The notes: generated from the letters alone by a model not told the origin. A stretch of DNA of 64,000 bases from Mycobacterium deserti (GCF_025345615.1 NZ_JAODWD010000002.1:248001-312000), one strand, 5' to 3'. Counted from the stretch's first letter, positions 1 to 13,227 are shown. Numbers and translations: made by a program.

Positions 1-374
<374 letters not shown>

Positions 375-394
375 TTAGTAACCAATTGAGGCCG

Positions 395-3904
<3,510 letters not shown>

Positions 3905-4088
3905 CTATCGGTACCGGTGAACACCGGTCCGTGTTGGCCGCGATATCTGCGTCGGTTCGGCTGGCGTTCTCAAGCCCAAACGTCCCGGACGCACGCGGCA
4001 CGCGACGAGATCACTGAGCGGACTCAGGCCAAGACATCGGTGTCAGGTGCGGGTTTGGGTGGGCAGGATGCAGCCAGCGCAACGTCCA

Positions 4089-4117
4089 ACAGTACCGCAG
4101 GACGGCGTATTCCTCAA
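4089..4117 (-). promoter_or_regulatory. Putative rpoBC promoter
   Basis: On the minus strand, TTGAGG (4112-4117) and TACTGT (4089-4094) are separated by 17 bp, a good match to a mycobacterial SigA promoter. It would give a leader of roughly 185 nt before rpoB. It is the best hexamer pair seen in the 261-bp gap 3896-4156; no clear terminator for the upstream hydrolase gene was seen there, and the rest of the gap holds nothing else recognisable. Confidence 0.6.
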
Positions 4118-4156
4118 CCACCGCATGCAGGGATCACCGGGCGCTGGCTGGCGTCC

Positions 4157-5980
4157 TTAACCCGTGCACACATGCTGCCCAACAGATTGACCCCTGGAAG
4201 CCTTCCCGTCAAGGGTTAACACGGTGTTTGGTGTGGAGTTTTGCGGCGATTCGGCCGCGGTCGGCGCGCTCGGATCCGCTGCGCAGTTGCCGCTGAACGG
4301 GCTGAGCAGAGCCGTCGACTGGAGGAAGGCCTTGATGATCTGGTCGATGATTGTCAGCTGCGGCGCGGGCCCGGGAATCACATAGGCCCGGGCGGGTCCC
4401 GCCACGGTGTCGATCGTGATCACCTCTGCGCGTTCCCCGTAGATCGGGTCGGCGTCGGGGGCGTTGAACCAGTCGGCGATCCAGCCTTGCGCCAGCACAT
4501 GAACGGCCTCGATGTTGCGCGGCTGGGAAAAGCCCGTGCCGATCCCGACCACCAACTGAGCGAACGCGTTGCTCGATTGCCACGCGTCGCCGTGGGCGCC
4601 ACCGATGATCTGCACCCCGACGAAGCCCGGGCGAAGGCGCGCCAGTACCTCGTTCACGCCGCCGTAGTCGTTGAGAGGACCGGCTTCGGCGGAGATGGCG
4701 TGCACCGGAATGTCCAGCGGTATCTTTCGCACGCCGCGCTCGATCGCGCCGCCGATCGGCGAGGTGTCGAACAGCAGCACGCCCGCCATGTCGTGCAACC
4801 GGTCAGCCGGTGCGAACTGAGCGTAGTAACCCGCTGCGCCACCGGCGGTCTGGCCGCCGCCCGAGTGTCCGGCGATGACGAACCGCTGCGGTAGCGCGCT
4901 GCCGGTGAAACCGGCCGCCTTGGCGCTGGCCAACAGCGCCGCCCGGTCGCCGAGGAACAGGTCGGCGATGGCTGCGTGCATCTGCTCGCCGGCCATCTGG
5001 CATCCGTCGCACGCGAAATAATTCGAGGTGATCGACGGCGCGACGACGATCGCGTTGTTCCGCTCGGCCAGCTCCGCCGCGGTGTAGTTGTAAAGGCCCG
5101 CCCTGGCGAATGCGCCGTGCTGGAAATAGATGATCTTGTCGGGTTCCGCGTCGGTCGGGAAGTACCAGTCGGTGGATGCCTGGTAGCCGTCCCCGCAGTC
5201 GATCTCCAACACCGAACGGCCGACCCTGACCGTGCTGCCGGGCGGCACCGCGGGCGGCCCTTCGAACAAGGCGGCGACCATGTCGAAGATCCCGAAGAAG
5301 AGGGACCCGATGATGTTCAACAAGGTGGGCTGAGCCGGGGCGGGGTCGTCTGCTTCGACCGCCGACATCATGAAGCTCGCCGTCTGCGGTTCGGTCTCGG
5401 AGGGCGCAGGCGCTTCGGGCTCGGCGACAACGGGCGCGACGACGTCCGCTGATACCGGTTCCACCGCCGGCTGGTCCGAGTCCTCGACGACGGTGGTGCC
5501 GTCCGGTTGCGTCACGGGGTCATCGGCGTCAGGGGTCACCGGGCCACCGACCTCATCAACGGGCGCGGGGTCACCGACCTTGTCGGCGGCCGAACTGTCC
5601 TTGGTGTCGGCCGACGACTCCGGCGTCACGTCTCCACCGGAGGGCACCTCGTCGTCTTCCTCTTTCGGCTCCTGCGCTATCTCTTCCTCTTCCGGCTCCT
5701 GTTCTGCGTCTTCTCCCGCCTGCTTCGGGTTCTCCTCTGCGACGGCGTCGTCCGCGGCCGCGTCGTTACCGACAGAATCTTGGGAGCCCTCGGATCCTTG
5801 GTCGGCCCGCGAGTCTGTGTCACGCGTTGCGCCCGAGGCGTCCGACTGCGATGACGACACACCGCCGTCGGCACCCGACTCGGTTTCGGCCGCCGCGATG
5901 GTTGCGCCGACGAGCATCGCCGTCGAGAGACCAGCGGTGAGCACGCCGGCTCCCACCCACTGCAAGAACCGGTCGTTCAT
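4157..5980 (-). CDS. Exported alpha/beta-hydrolase, acidic linker (copy 1 of 3)
   Basis: Predicted secreted serine hydrolase, 607 aa. Residues 1-32 form a signal peptide ending in an AAA-type cleavage site. Residues about 35-200 are a low-complexity, very acidic Ser/Glu/Asp/Pro linker. The rest is an alpha/beta-hydrolase domain with nucleophile elbow GHSGGG (Ser373), LLFDTSP (Asp405) and GGAHGDAW (His463) as a probable triad, plus a Cys pair in YFACDGC. The start is the second ATG (5980) because GGGAGGGG sits 6 nt upstream; the first ATG at 5986 abuts it. The stop of the next gene upstream is only 20 bp away, so copies 1 and 2 are probably cotranscribed. The substrate cannot be named; PHB-depolymerase-like or lipase-like esters are possible. 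Confidence 0.85.
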   Translation of the reverse strand: MNDRFLQWVGAGVLTAGLSTAMLVGATIAAAETESGADGGVSSSQSDASGATRDTDSRADQGSEGSQDSVGNDAAADDAVAEENPKQAGEDAEQEPEEEEIAQEPKEEDDEVPSGGDVTPESSADTKDSSAADKVGDPAPVDEVGGPVTPDADDPVTQPDGTTVVEDSDQPAVEPVSADVVAPVVAEPEAPAPSETEPQTASFMMSAVEADDPAPAQPTLLNIIGSLFFGIFDMVAALFEGPPAVPPGSTVRVGRSVLEIDCGDGYQASTDWYFPTDAEPDKIIYFQHGAFARAGLYNYTAAELAERNNAIVVAPSITSNYFACDGCQMAGEQMHAAIADLFLGDRAALLASAKAAGFTGSALPQRFVIAGHSGGGQTAGGAAGYYAQFAPADRLHDMAGVLLFDTSPIGGAIERGVRKIPLDIPVHAISAEAGPLNDYGGVNEVLARLRPGFVGVQIIGGAHGDAWQSSNAFAQLVVGIGTGFSQPRNIEAVHVLAQGWIADWFNAPDADPIYGERAEVITIDTVAGPARAYVIPGPAPQLTIIDQIIKAFLQSTALLSPFSGNCAADPSAPTAAESPQNSTPNTVLTLDGKASRGQSVGQHVCTG

Positions 5981-6000
5981 GGCCATCCCCTCCCGAAAAC

Positions 6001-7950
6001 TTAACTGCTACAGGCAGATCCGCGCGCGATACGACCCGCTGCCGCCGAGCTGTACACGACCGTTTCGCTGACGGCCGTATCGACATCGGCGGCGCAGGTG
6101 GCGAAGTCGTTCGAGTTGATCGATTGCAGCAGCCCGGCGACGAACATCTCGATCGGCGACAGCGCGGGCGGCGGACCTGGCAGCACATAACCCCGGGCCA
6201 GACCGGCGTCGGTCGGGATGTCGATCACGGCCTGCCCCGGCTGTGCCGGATTTCCGTAGATACCTTTGCGCGTCGCCGGGGCGTAGACCCGACCGGCGTA
6301 CATATCGGCTATCCAGCCCTGCGACAGAACCTGGACAGCCTCGACGTTCTCGGGCCTCGACGGGCCGAACGTGAGACCGACCAACGCCTGGACCAGACCG
6401 AAGTAGGCGCTGCTCTGGAAGGCGTCCGAATGCGAACCCCCGACCAGCTGGACACCGTTGAACTGGCCGGGGCGCTTGGCCAGGAGAACCTGGCTCGCAT
6501 CGCCGCCGTTGTTGATCACGGTCGGGGTTCCGGCGATATGAAGCACCGGCACTGACGAAGGCAGCTTGTCGAGAGCACGGGCCAGCGCACCGTTGGCAGC
6601 GGAGGTGTCGAAGAGAAGCACACCGACCATGTCCGCTTTCTTCGCTGCCGGCGCCGACGCATAGAAGTAGCCCGAGGCACCCGCGGCCAGCATGCCGCCG
6701 GCGGATTGGCCTGAGAGCACGAAGTCCGTCGGCAGCGCGCCTTCGAAACCGGCGGCCCTGGCGCTGGCGAGCAAGGCGGCGCGGTCGCCCTCGAACAGGC
6801 GCGCCACGGCCGCATGCATGGCATCGGCAGTGAGGCTGCATCCGTCGCACGCGAAATAGTTCGAGGTGATCGAGGGCGCGACGACGATCGCGTTGTTGCG
6901 CTCCGCGAGCTCCGTCAGCGTCAGGTTGTACACGCCCGCCCGCGCGGGGAACCCGTGTTGGAAGTAGATGAACTTCTCGGGTTGCCCCGTCTTCGGGTAG
7001 TACCAGTCGGCGTCGGCGAGATACCCGTCGCCGCAGTCGATCTGCAGCGTGGACTGGCCCACGGTGACCGAACTGCCAGGCGGCACCACCGGCGGCCCGA
7101 GGACGAGCTTGGTGAAGGCATCGAACACGCCCCAGGCGAGGGTGCCGATGACATTGATCAGAGTGGGCTGCGCTGCCGGTGCCGCCGCGGCGGCCGGCAA
7201 GACCTCGCTCGTGGTCAGCGCGTCGGCCGGATCTGCCAAAGTCGGTGACTGGAAGCCGGTTTCGAATTCGCGGCGAGCAGCGGCGGCCAGCGTCCACAGA
7301 GGGGTTTGCGCTGCCGGATCCAGCGGGGAGTCGTCGTCAGCGGCGAACGGATTCAGCGAAGTCACCATCGACGTGACCGCCGCCGAGATGGTCTCGACGA
7401 CATTAGGTGTGCTGGGCGGCGACGGAGCAGGCGCCTGCTCCAGCGGCGTCTCGGACTCGAGCGGTGTCGGGTCGGTGGTGTCGACGACCACCTCCGCGGG
7501 CTCCTCTGCCGGTGCCGGGTTCACGTCGTCGGGCTCGACGACGACGTGTTCCTCCACAGCGTCTGTCGTCTCGGGTTGCGTCGTATCGCGGGTGCGCGCC
7601 GAGTCCTTGTCGTCGACCGCGGGCTCGTCCTCGCTGACCGCGGACTCGTCCTCGTCGGTCTCGGACTCCTCGACGACGTCGGCGCCATCGGTCGGAGCGT
7701 CGTCGTCGTCCGACGGGGAGCGCGACTCGTCGTCGTCCGCGGGTGTGGGCTCGACTCGTGCCGGCTTGTCGGCCGGGCTGTCGTTGTCCTTCGACGACTC
7801 GGTACCCGCATCGGATGACTGTGACGACGGCTCGCCGCCGTCCGTCGTGTCCTCGTCCGCGAGCGCGGGCCCCGCGCCGGAAAGAACTCCCGCCGCGAGG
7901 CCCGCAGTCAGCAGACCCGCAATCATCCACCTCAAGAATCGGTCGATCAC
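6001..7950 (-). CDS. Exported alpha/beta-hydrolase, acidic linker (copy 2 of 3)
   Basis: Paralogue of the genes on either side, 649 aa from GTG 7950, chosen because AAGGAGA lies 5 nt upstream; an in-frame start 8 codons earlier has no such site. Signal peptide, then an acidic and Ser/Pro/Thr-rich linker of about 200 residues, then a hydrolase domain with elbow GQSAGG (Ser416) and GGSHSDAFQ as the likely histidine motif. It shares the exact 20-residue string NNAIVVAPSITSNYFACDGC with copy 1, so these two are the closest pair of the three. Gln replaces His in the elbow, a common variation. Probably acts outside the membrane or in the cell envelope. Confidence 0.84.
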   Translation of the reverse strand: MIDRFLRWMIAGLLTAGLAAGVLSGAGPALADEDTTDGGEPSSQSSDAGTESSKDNDSPADKPARVEPTPADDDESRSPSDDDDAPTDGADVVEESETDEDESAVSEDEPAVDDKDSARTRDTTQPETTDAVEEHVVVEPDDVNPAPAEEPAEVVVDTTDPTPLESETPLEQAPAPSPPSTPNVVETISAAVTSMVTSLNPFAADDDSPLDPAAQTPLWTLAAAARREFETGFQSPTLADPADALTTSEVLPAAAAAPAAQPTLINVIGTLAWGVFDAFTKLVLGPPVVPPGSSVTVGQSTLQIDCGDGYLADADWYYPKTGQPEKFIYFQHGFPARAGVYNLTLTELAERNNAIVVAPSITSNYFACDGCSLTADAMHAAVARLFEGDRAALLASARAAGFEGALPTDFVLSGQSAGGMLAAGASGYFYASAPAAKKADMVGVLLFDTSAANGALARALDKLPSSVPVLHIAGTPTVINNGGDASQVLLAKRPGQFNGVQLVGGSHSDAFQSSAYFGLVQALVGLTFGPSRPENVEAVQVLSQGWIADMYAGRVYAPATRKGIYGNPAQPGQAVIDIPTDAGLARGYVLPGPPPALSPIEMFVAGLLQSINSNDFATCAADVDTAVSETVVYSSAAAGRIARGSACSS

Positions 7951-8031
7951 GCCGTCTCCTTGCCCCGACGGCAAACCCTAGCCCGGGTTCCGTACTTTAA
8001 TGGACGGAATCGAACAGTTTTCGCTGCGCGA

Positions 8032-9816
8032 TCAGGCGGCGAGCGACGCCGAGCAGGATCCTGAGGCCGATCTTCCGGTGGACGCGGCGACGCATGCCGG
8101 GTCGAACGTGAACAACCCGTCGCCCAGCGACACGAACGGCTGCAGGAAGTTGAGGAAGAACGGCTTCGTCAATGAGTTCGGCAGCGCCACCGCGATCGCG
8201 TCGCCTGCTGGAGTGCTGATCGGCTCGTCGAGGTCGTCCTCGTAGAGCCCGGTCGCCTGGTCGCCGGAGAACATGTCGTTGACCCAGCCGACCATGATCT
8301 GCTGGGCCGCCGCGACGTTCTGCGGAGTCGAGAACCCCGACACCAGCTGCTGTGAGAACTGGATCAGCGGGTTGCCACCGCGCATCGAGTCGACGTGCGA
8401 GCCCCCCACGAGCGTGACGCCGACGTATTCGCCAGGCCGAGCCTGCAAGAGCGCGGTGGTGCCCACACCGTCCTGGTTCCAGAAATACCTGGGGGCGGCG
8501 AGCTGGTAGATCGGAATCGAGAGCGACACCTTGTCCAGATCGGCGGCCATCGCGCCGTTGAGCCCGACGCCGTCGAGCAGGACGACGCCTGCGAGCCTGC
8601 CGTCGGTCTCGTTGTCAGTCATGTAACCGGCCATGCCTGACACTGCACCACCGCCGAGCGAGTGCCCCATCAACACCACGCGCGACGGGATCGCACCGGT
8701 GTATCCCGCTGCGAGTGCGCTGTCCGCGAGCGCGGTGTTGTCCGCATCGAAGAGCTTGGCCAATGCTTCGTGCATCGGTGCCGCGCCGAGCCAGCATGCT
8801 TCGGCGTCAAGGAAATTGGAGGTGATGGACGGGGCGACGACGATGCTGTTCGTCTGCTCTGCGAGCGCGGCCGCGGTGTGGCTGTACCACGGACCACTCG
8901 CGAGGAAGCCGTGCTGCAGATAGATCAGCCGCTGCGGTGGCTCCTCCCCCTCCTCGGTCTCAGGGATGTACCAATCGGCAGGCACGTCGAACCCCTGACC
9001 GTCCGCGCAACCGCAGTCGATCCTCAAAGTCGAACTGCGGACCGTGACGTTACTGCCGGGTGGCAGGACCGCAGGACCGCCGATCAGCCGCGTCGCCAAG
9101 GCATACAGATTGAAGACGACGGTGCCGATGACGTCGAGCAGAACCGTCAACGGCGGCGCTGTCGCCGCGGCGCTCGCCGCCGCGGCCGAGGGTGCGGCAG
9201 CGAACGCCACCGCGGCCACCTCGGGCGCGTCGATCAGGTCGGCCGCCGGTATGTCGAGGTTCACCGATTGCCGTTCGACGGCCTGCAGAACGGGGTCCAC
9301 TGTCAGCTCGCCGGCCTCGGTCTCGGCCTCGGTCTCGACGGTGGCAGCCTTCTCCTGCTGGCCCTCGTCCGCGGTGCCGTTCTCGACGGTGAGGGCGTTT
9401 CGCTTCGGCGTGACGGAGCCGGTCTCGACGGTGTCCGACCCGTCCTTCTTTCCGGTGCTTTCGTTCGCGGCAGGCTCCTCGACAGGTTCCTCTTCGCCAG
9501 GTTCTTCTTCGCCGGCCTCTTCCTCGTCGACGTCGCCCTCGGTCTCACCCGCGTCCTCGGTCTCGTCGGCGTTCTTCTCCTTCGGGCCGGCGGGATCTTT
9601 CGAGTCCGCTGGATCATTGGAGAGGTTCTCGGCCTCCGGATTGGGTTTGGTCGAATCCTGTTGAGAGTCAGGTGAATCCGCAGACTCCGAGGATGTGGTG
9701 CCGTCCGGCCCGGAATCGTCCTCGGCGGCCGCGACGCCGGCTCCGATCAGCGCCGCCGTCGACATCCACGCCGTCGCGAGACAGACTCCGAACCACACCA
9801 AGAATCGGTCGACCAT
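8032..9816 (-). CDS. Exported alpha/beta-hydrolase, acidic linker (copy 3 of 3)
   Basis: Third tandem paralogue, 594 aa, start ATG 9816 with AGGAGG upstream. Signal peptide ending near AAAED, an acidic Glu-rich linker (repeated EEAGEEEPGEEEPVEEP-like runs, residues about 85-125), then a hydrolase domain with elbow GHSLGGG (Ser386) and GGSHVDSM. It is more diverged: the paired Cys motif of copies 1 and 2 (YFACDGC) is replaced by FLDAEACWLG, and a new CGCADGQG segment appears. A possible -10 (TATCTT, 9843-9848 complement) lies just upstream, between the gene and the 57-nt palindrome. Expected to be the first gene of the three-hydrolase transcript. Confidence 0.84.
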   Translation of the reverse strand: MVDRFLVWFGVCLATAWMSTAALIGAGVAAAEDDSGPDGTTSSESADSPDSQQDSTKPNPEAENLSNDPADSKDPAGPKEKNADETEDAGETEGDVDEEEAGEEEPGEEEPVEEPAANESTGKKDGSDTVETGSVTPKRNALTVENGTADEGQQEKAATVETEAETEAGELTVDPVLQAVERQSVNLDIPAADLIDAPEVAAVAFAAAPSAAAASAAATAPPLTVLLDVIGTVVFNLYALATRLIGGPAVLPPGSNVTVRSSTLRIDCGCADGQGFDVPADWYIPETEEGEEPPQRLIYLQHGFLASGPWYSHTAAALAEQTNSIVVAPSITSNFLDAEACWLGAAPMHEALAKLFDADNTALADSALAAGYTGAIPSRVVLMGHSLGGGAVSGMAGYMTDNETDGRLAGVVLLDGVGLNGAMAADLDKVSLSIPIYQLAAPRYFWNQDGVGTTALLQARPGEYVGVTLVGGSHVDSMRGGNPLIQFSQQLVSGFSTPQNVAAAQQIMVGWVNDMFSGDQATGLYEDDLDEPISTPAGDAIAVALPNSLTKPFFLNFLQPFVSLGDGLFTFDPACVAASTGRSASGSCSASLAA

Positions 9817-9884
9817 GACCCCTCCTGTTCGACGACGCGAGAAAGATAGCGCGCGTTGTCAGCCGGAGTGAGCGTTTCGAGCGC

Positions 9885-9941
9885 CGAACGTTCCTTACCG
9901 CTCGAATTCTCCGTCGAATTTCGAGCGGTAAGGAACGTTCG
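9885..9941 (-). repeat. 57-nt palindromic repeat, copy 1
   Basis: Perfect 22-bp inverted arms (9885-9906 and 9920-9941; outer part CGAACGTTCCTTACCGCTCG) around a short centre. Read on the minus strand: a 21-bp stem, a bulged A, a further 4 bp (ATTC/GAAT) and a 6-nt loop. It begins 10 nt after the stop of the molybdopterin oxidoreductase gene, so it is placed like a transcription terminator, but no U-run follows. A second copy with the same outer 21 bp lies at 46977-47033. Confidence 0.9.
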
Positions 9942-9951
9942 CGCGTCAGTG

Positions 9952-12132
9952 TCAGATGCGTTCGACCCGCACGGGCACACCGGTGAGCCGGGCCATGCCC
10001 GCCAGCCGCTCGATGTCCTGCGGGGCGCTCGACATCAACTGGTTGACGTTGGCGCCGCCCGCGACGTTCGCCAGCCGCCAGCCGCCCGTCCCCTTGTGTC
10101 CCCAGCCGTGCGGGACGGCGACCACTCCGGCGAGGATGTCCTTGGTGACGATCACGGGCACCTCGATCTGTCCGTACGGCGATGCGATGCGCACGACGTC
10201 TCCGTCGTCGATGTGGGCCGCGGCCGCGTCGTCGACGTGCATGCGGGCGGACTGAGTGCGCTCGCCGCGCATCAGCAGCGGCGCGTTGTGCATCCACGAG
10301 TTCTCCGAACGCGTCTCGCGCATTCCTATCAGGCGCAACGGATAACCGTCCGGCACGCTACGGCGCGACAGCTTGTCGACCTCGTCGGCGATCTCGTCAT
10401 GCCGAAGCCGCACGCGTCCCCCGCGGTAGACGACTGTGTCGCGCAGCACGCCGTCGCGCAGATGGGGCGACAGCACCGTGCCGCGCGGATGATCAGCCGT
10501 CAACCGCGAGAACGACAGGCCGCCACGGCGCAGTCCGAAGCGGTCGCCACCGTCGCCGAGCCTGATCACCATGTCGACGAGCAGTCGCGGGCTCAACCGA
10601 ATACCGAAAAGCTGCAACGCCTTTCGCCACAGCGCCAGCATCGCTAGCCCGGGGGTCCTGCGCCACAGCCTGCGCGCGATGTCGTCGATGATCTCCCACT
10701 CGGCGCGGGCCTGGCCGACGGGTGCGATGACCGCCTCGGTGGCCTGCCGAAACGGAGTGGGCTGCAGCGTCTGGAACGGCAGCGGAAAGTCGTCGCGCTC
10801 GTACATCGACGCGGCGGGCAGTACGTAGTCGCAGTGCGCCAAGGTCTCGTTGACGTACAGGTCGATGCCAACCATCAAATCCAAGGACTCGAACGCTGTC
10901 TCCAATTCATCGCCGTTGGGCACCGACAGCACCGGATTGCCCGCACTGACGAACAGCGCTTTGACCTGACCGCGTCCCGGGGTGCTGATCTCCTTGGCCA
11001 TCACTGCCGCCGGCTCGGACCCCAGCACGGCCGGAAAGCCGCCGATGCGCGACCGCTTGCGGGTGTAGAGGGTCCGCAGCAGCGCGCCACCGGCCTTGTT
11101 CAGCCACCGCTCACCCGGAATCCCGTAGCGGCCGAACATGCTGCCGCCCGCCACGTCGAGATTGCCGGCCACCAGGTTCACGGCGTCGAGCAGATACGTT
11201 GTGAGCGTGCCGTTTTCGCCGATGCTGGTGCCCACGCGGCCGTACACAGCCGCCCGCTCGGTGCGGGCCAGCTCGTGAGCCAACGCGCGGACAGTGTGCG
11301 GATCGATGCCGGTGTGCGGGTGGGTGACCTCGGGGCTGAACGGCCTCGCCATCTGCTCGAGCCAGTCCACTCCGTCGGCCTGTTCGGCGAGCCGGCGACG
11401 GTCTGCGAGGTTCTCGCCGAACATCACCTGCAGCAGGGACAACAGTAGATACGCGTCCGCGTCGGGCACGATGCCGAGCCACTCGAACTGAGCGGCGGTC
11501 TCGGTCTTGCGCGGGTCGATGACCAGCACCCGACCGCCGCGCTTGACGATGTCGTGCATGCGGTCCCTGATTCGCGGCACCGTCAGCACACTGCCGTGGG
11601 AGACAACGGGATTGGCCCCAATCACGACCAGCAGGTCGGTGCGCGGCACGTCGGGGATCGGCAGGGCCAGCGGCGACCCGTACAGCAGTTGGCTCGCGAC
11701 GAAGCGATTGTTCACGTCCTGGCTTCCCGCGGTGAACACATGCAGGCGCGGTCCGAAGCCGGCCATGAACGTCGACAGGCTCATGGTGTGCGAGTAGCTG
11801 AAGGCGCCCGGATTGCCGAAGTACCAACCGATGGCGCCGGACCCGCGCCGACGGTGGATGTCGGCGAGCCGGCAGGCGATGTCGGTCATCGCCTCGTCCC
11901 AGCTGACGGGATCGAACCCGCCGCCGCCGTTACGTCGCAGCGGCGTCGTGACCCGGTCGGGGTCGTTGACGATCTCGGTGAACGCAATGCCCTTCGGGCA
12001 GGCGAAACCCGCCGACACTGGGTGGTCCTTGTCGGGACGCAAGGCGGTGAGACGACCGTCTTCGACGGTCGCGATCATGCCGCAAAGCGGCTCGCAGATC
12101 CGGCAGAACGTCGGCTTGTGCTCGACGCTCAC
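9952..12132 (-). CDS. Molybdopterin-dependent oxidoreductase
   Basis: 726-aa enzyme of the DMSO-reductase/formate-dehydrogenase superfamily. N-terminal [4Fe-4S] cysteines are at residues 10, 13, 17 and 45 (CRICEPLC and FACPKG). The central molybdopterin domain includes IGANPVVSHG. The C-terminal molydopterin-binding domain includes VAVPHGWGHKG. No Cys or selenocysteine is seen at the expected molybdenum-ligand region (YFGNPGAFSYSHTMS), suggesting Ser or another ligand; that is inference. The substrate is unknown. There is no twin-arginine signal, so it is probably cytoplasmic. It starts 9 bp after mceG and is likely cotranscribed with it. The 57-nt palindrome follows its stop. Confidence 0.88.
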   Translation of the reverse strand: MSVEHKPTFCRICEPLCGMIATVEDGRLTALRPDKDHPVSAGFACPKGIAFTEIVNDPDRVTTPLRRNGGGGFDPVSWDEAMTDIACRLADIHRRRGSGAIGWYFGNPGAFSYSHTMSLSTFMAGFGPRLHVFTAGSQDVNNRFVASQLLYGSPLALPIPDVPRTDLLVVIGANPVVSHGSVLTVPRIRDRMHDIVKRGGRVLVIDPRKTETAAQFEWLGIVPDADAYLLLSLLQVMFGENLADRRRLAEQADGVDWLEQMARPFSPEVTHPHTGIDPHTVRALAHELARTERAAVYGRVGTSIGENGTLTTYLLDAVNLVAGNLDVAGGSMFGRYGIPGERWLNKAGGALLRTLYTRKRSRIGGFPAVLGSEPAAVMAKEISTPGRGQVKALFVSAGNPVLSVPNGDELETAFESLDLMVGIDLYVNETLAHCDYVLPAASMYERDDFPLPFQTLQPTPFRQATEAVIAPVGQARAEWEIIDDIARRLWRRTPGLAMLALWRKALQLFGIRLSPRLLVDMVIRLGDGGDRFGLRRGGLSFSRLTADHPRGTVLSPHLRDGVLRDTVVYRGGRVRLRHDEIADEVDKLSRRSVPDGYPLRLIGMRETRSENSWMHNAPLLMRGERTQSARMHVDDAAAAHIDDGDVVRIASPYGQIEVPVIVTKDILAGVVAVPHGWGHKGTGGWRLANVAGGANVNQLMSSAPQDIERLAGMARLTGVPVRVERI

Positions 12133-12141
12133 CGCGACGGC

Positions 12142-13227
12142 TTACTGCTGGGCTCGAGGGATGGCGCCGGTCGGGGCGTCGTCCTCGGCGGCAGTACGGT
12201 GGCGCGCGGTGGCCTCGTCGCCGCCGAATTCGCTGCCCTGGTACTTGTGCGTGCCCTCGAGGTCGTCGCGGATCGCTTCCTGCGCGGCCGGTGGCAGCGT
12301 ATGCAGGATCTCGCGCACGCGAGCCTGCCGCCGAAGCACGCCCTGGCGCTCGGGCATCCCCGGCGTTGCCTGGATCTGCGGCGGCACGCCCTCGATCTCC
12401 TCAACACCGCCGTCGTGGTGACCGGCGTCCATCATGGCCTGCTCCTCGGCCATCGTCGACTCGTCCTTCTCCTCGGACATGCCGATCGGACCGATACGGC
12501 GACCGTTGAGGAACTGACGGACCACCGGCTCGTCGCTGGTCAGCAACACTTCGCGCGGACCGAACATCACCAGCTTCTTGCGGAACAACATGCCCATGTT
12601 GTCGGGCACCGTGCGGGCGATGTTGATGTTGTGCGTGACGATCAGGATGGTGCAGTCGATCTGCGCGTTGATGTCGATCAGCAGCTGCGACAGGTAGGCG
12701 GTACGGACCGGGTCGAGACCCGAGTCGGGCTCGTCGCAGAGGATGATCTGCGGGTCGAGCACCAGGGAACGGGCCAGTCCCGCGCGCTTGCGCATACCGC
12801 CGGAGATCTCGCCGGGGAACTTCGTCTCGTCGCCGGCCAAACCGACCAACTCGAGCTTCTCCATGACGATGTTGCGGATCTCGCTTTCCTTCTTCTTGGT
12901 GTGCTCACGCAAGGGGAAAGCGGTGTTGTCGTAGATACTCATCGAGCCGAACAGAGCGCCGTCCTGGAACATGACGCCGAACAGCGTGCGGATCTCGTAG
13001 AGCTCCTTGGCCGTGCACTCGATGATGTTGGTGCCGTCGACGATGATCTTGCCGCGCTCGGGCCGCAGCAGACCGATCAGGGACTTCAGGAAGACGGACT
13101 TACCGGTACCGGACGGGCCGAGGAGCACGCTGACCTCGCCAGGCGGGACCTCCATCGTGACGTCTTCCCAGATTCGCTGGGAGCCGAAGGACTTGGACAG
13201 TCCCTCAACCTGAATACCAATGCCCAC
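12142..13227 (-). CDS. mceG: Mce transporter ATPase MceG (Mkl)
   Basis: ABC ATPase that energises the mycobacterial Mce lipid-import complexes; in M. tuberculosis the homologue is Rv0655 (mkl), serving Mce1 and Mce4. 361 aa from GTG 13227, which has GGAAGG at correct spacing; a TTG six codons earlier is in frame but overlaps that site. Walker A GPSGTGKS at residues 37-44, signature ISGGMRKRAGLARSL, Walker B IILCDEPDSGLDP. The C-terminal extension after NGRRIGPIGMSEEKDE is typical of MceG rather than of other MlaF proteins. It lies downstream of rplJL, as in M. tuberculosis. Confidence 0.94.
   Translation of the reverse strand: MGIGIQVEGLSKSFGSQRIWEDVTMEVPPGEVSVLLGPSGTGKSVFLKSLIGLLRPERGKIIVDGTNIIECTAKELYEIRTLFGVMFQDGALFGSMSIYDNTAFPLREHTKKKESEIRNIVMEKLELVGLAGDETKFPGEISGGMRKRAGLARSLVLDPQIILCDEPDSGLDPVRTAYLSQLLIDINAQIDCTILIVTHNINIARTVPDNMGMLFRKKLVMFGPREVLLTSDEPVVRQFLNGRRIGPIGMSEEKDESTMAEEQAMMDAGHHDGGVEEIEGVPPQIQATPGMPERQGVLRRQARVREILHTLPPAAQEAIRDDLEGTHKYQGSEFGGDEATARHRTAAEDDAPTGAIPRAQQ

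Noticed and set aside
4157..9816. Recent triplication of the hydrolase gene (identical copies)
   Set aside because: The three proteins differ in length, elbow residues and Cys pattern, so the duplication is old rather than an assembly or recent-copy artefact.
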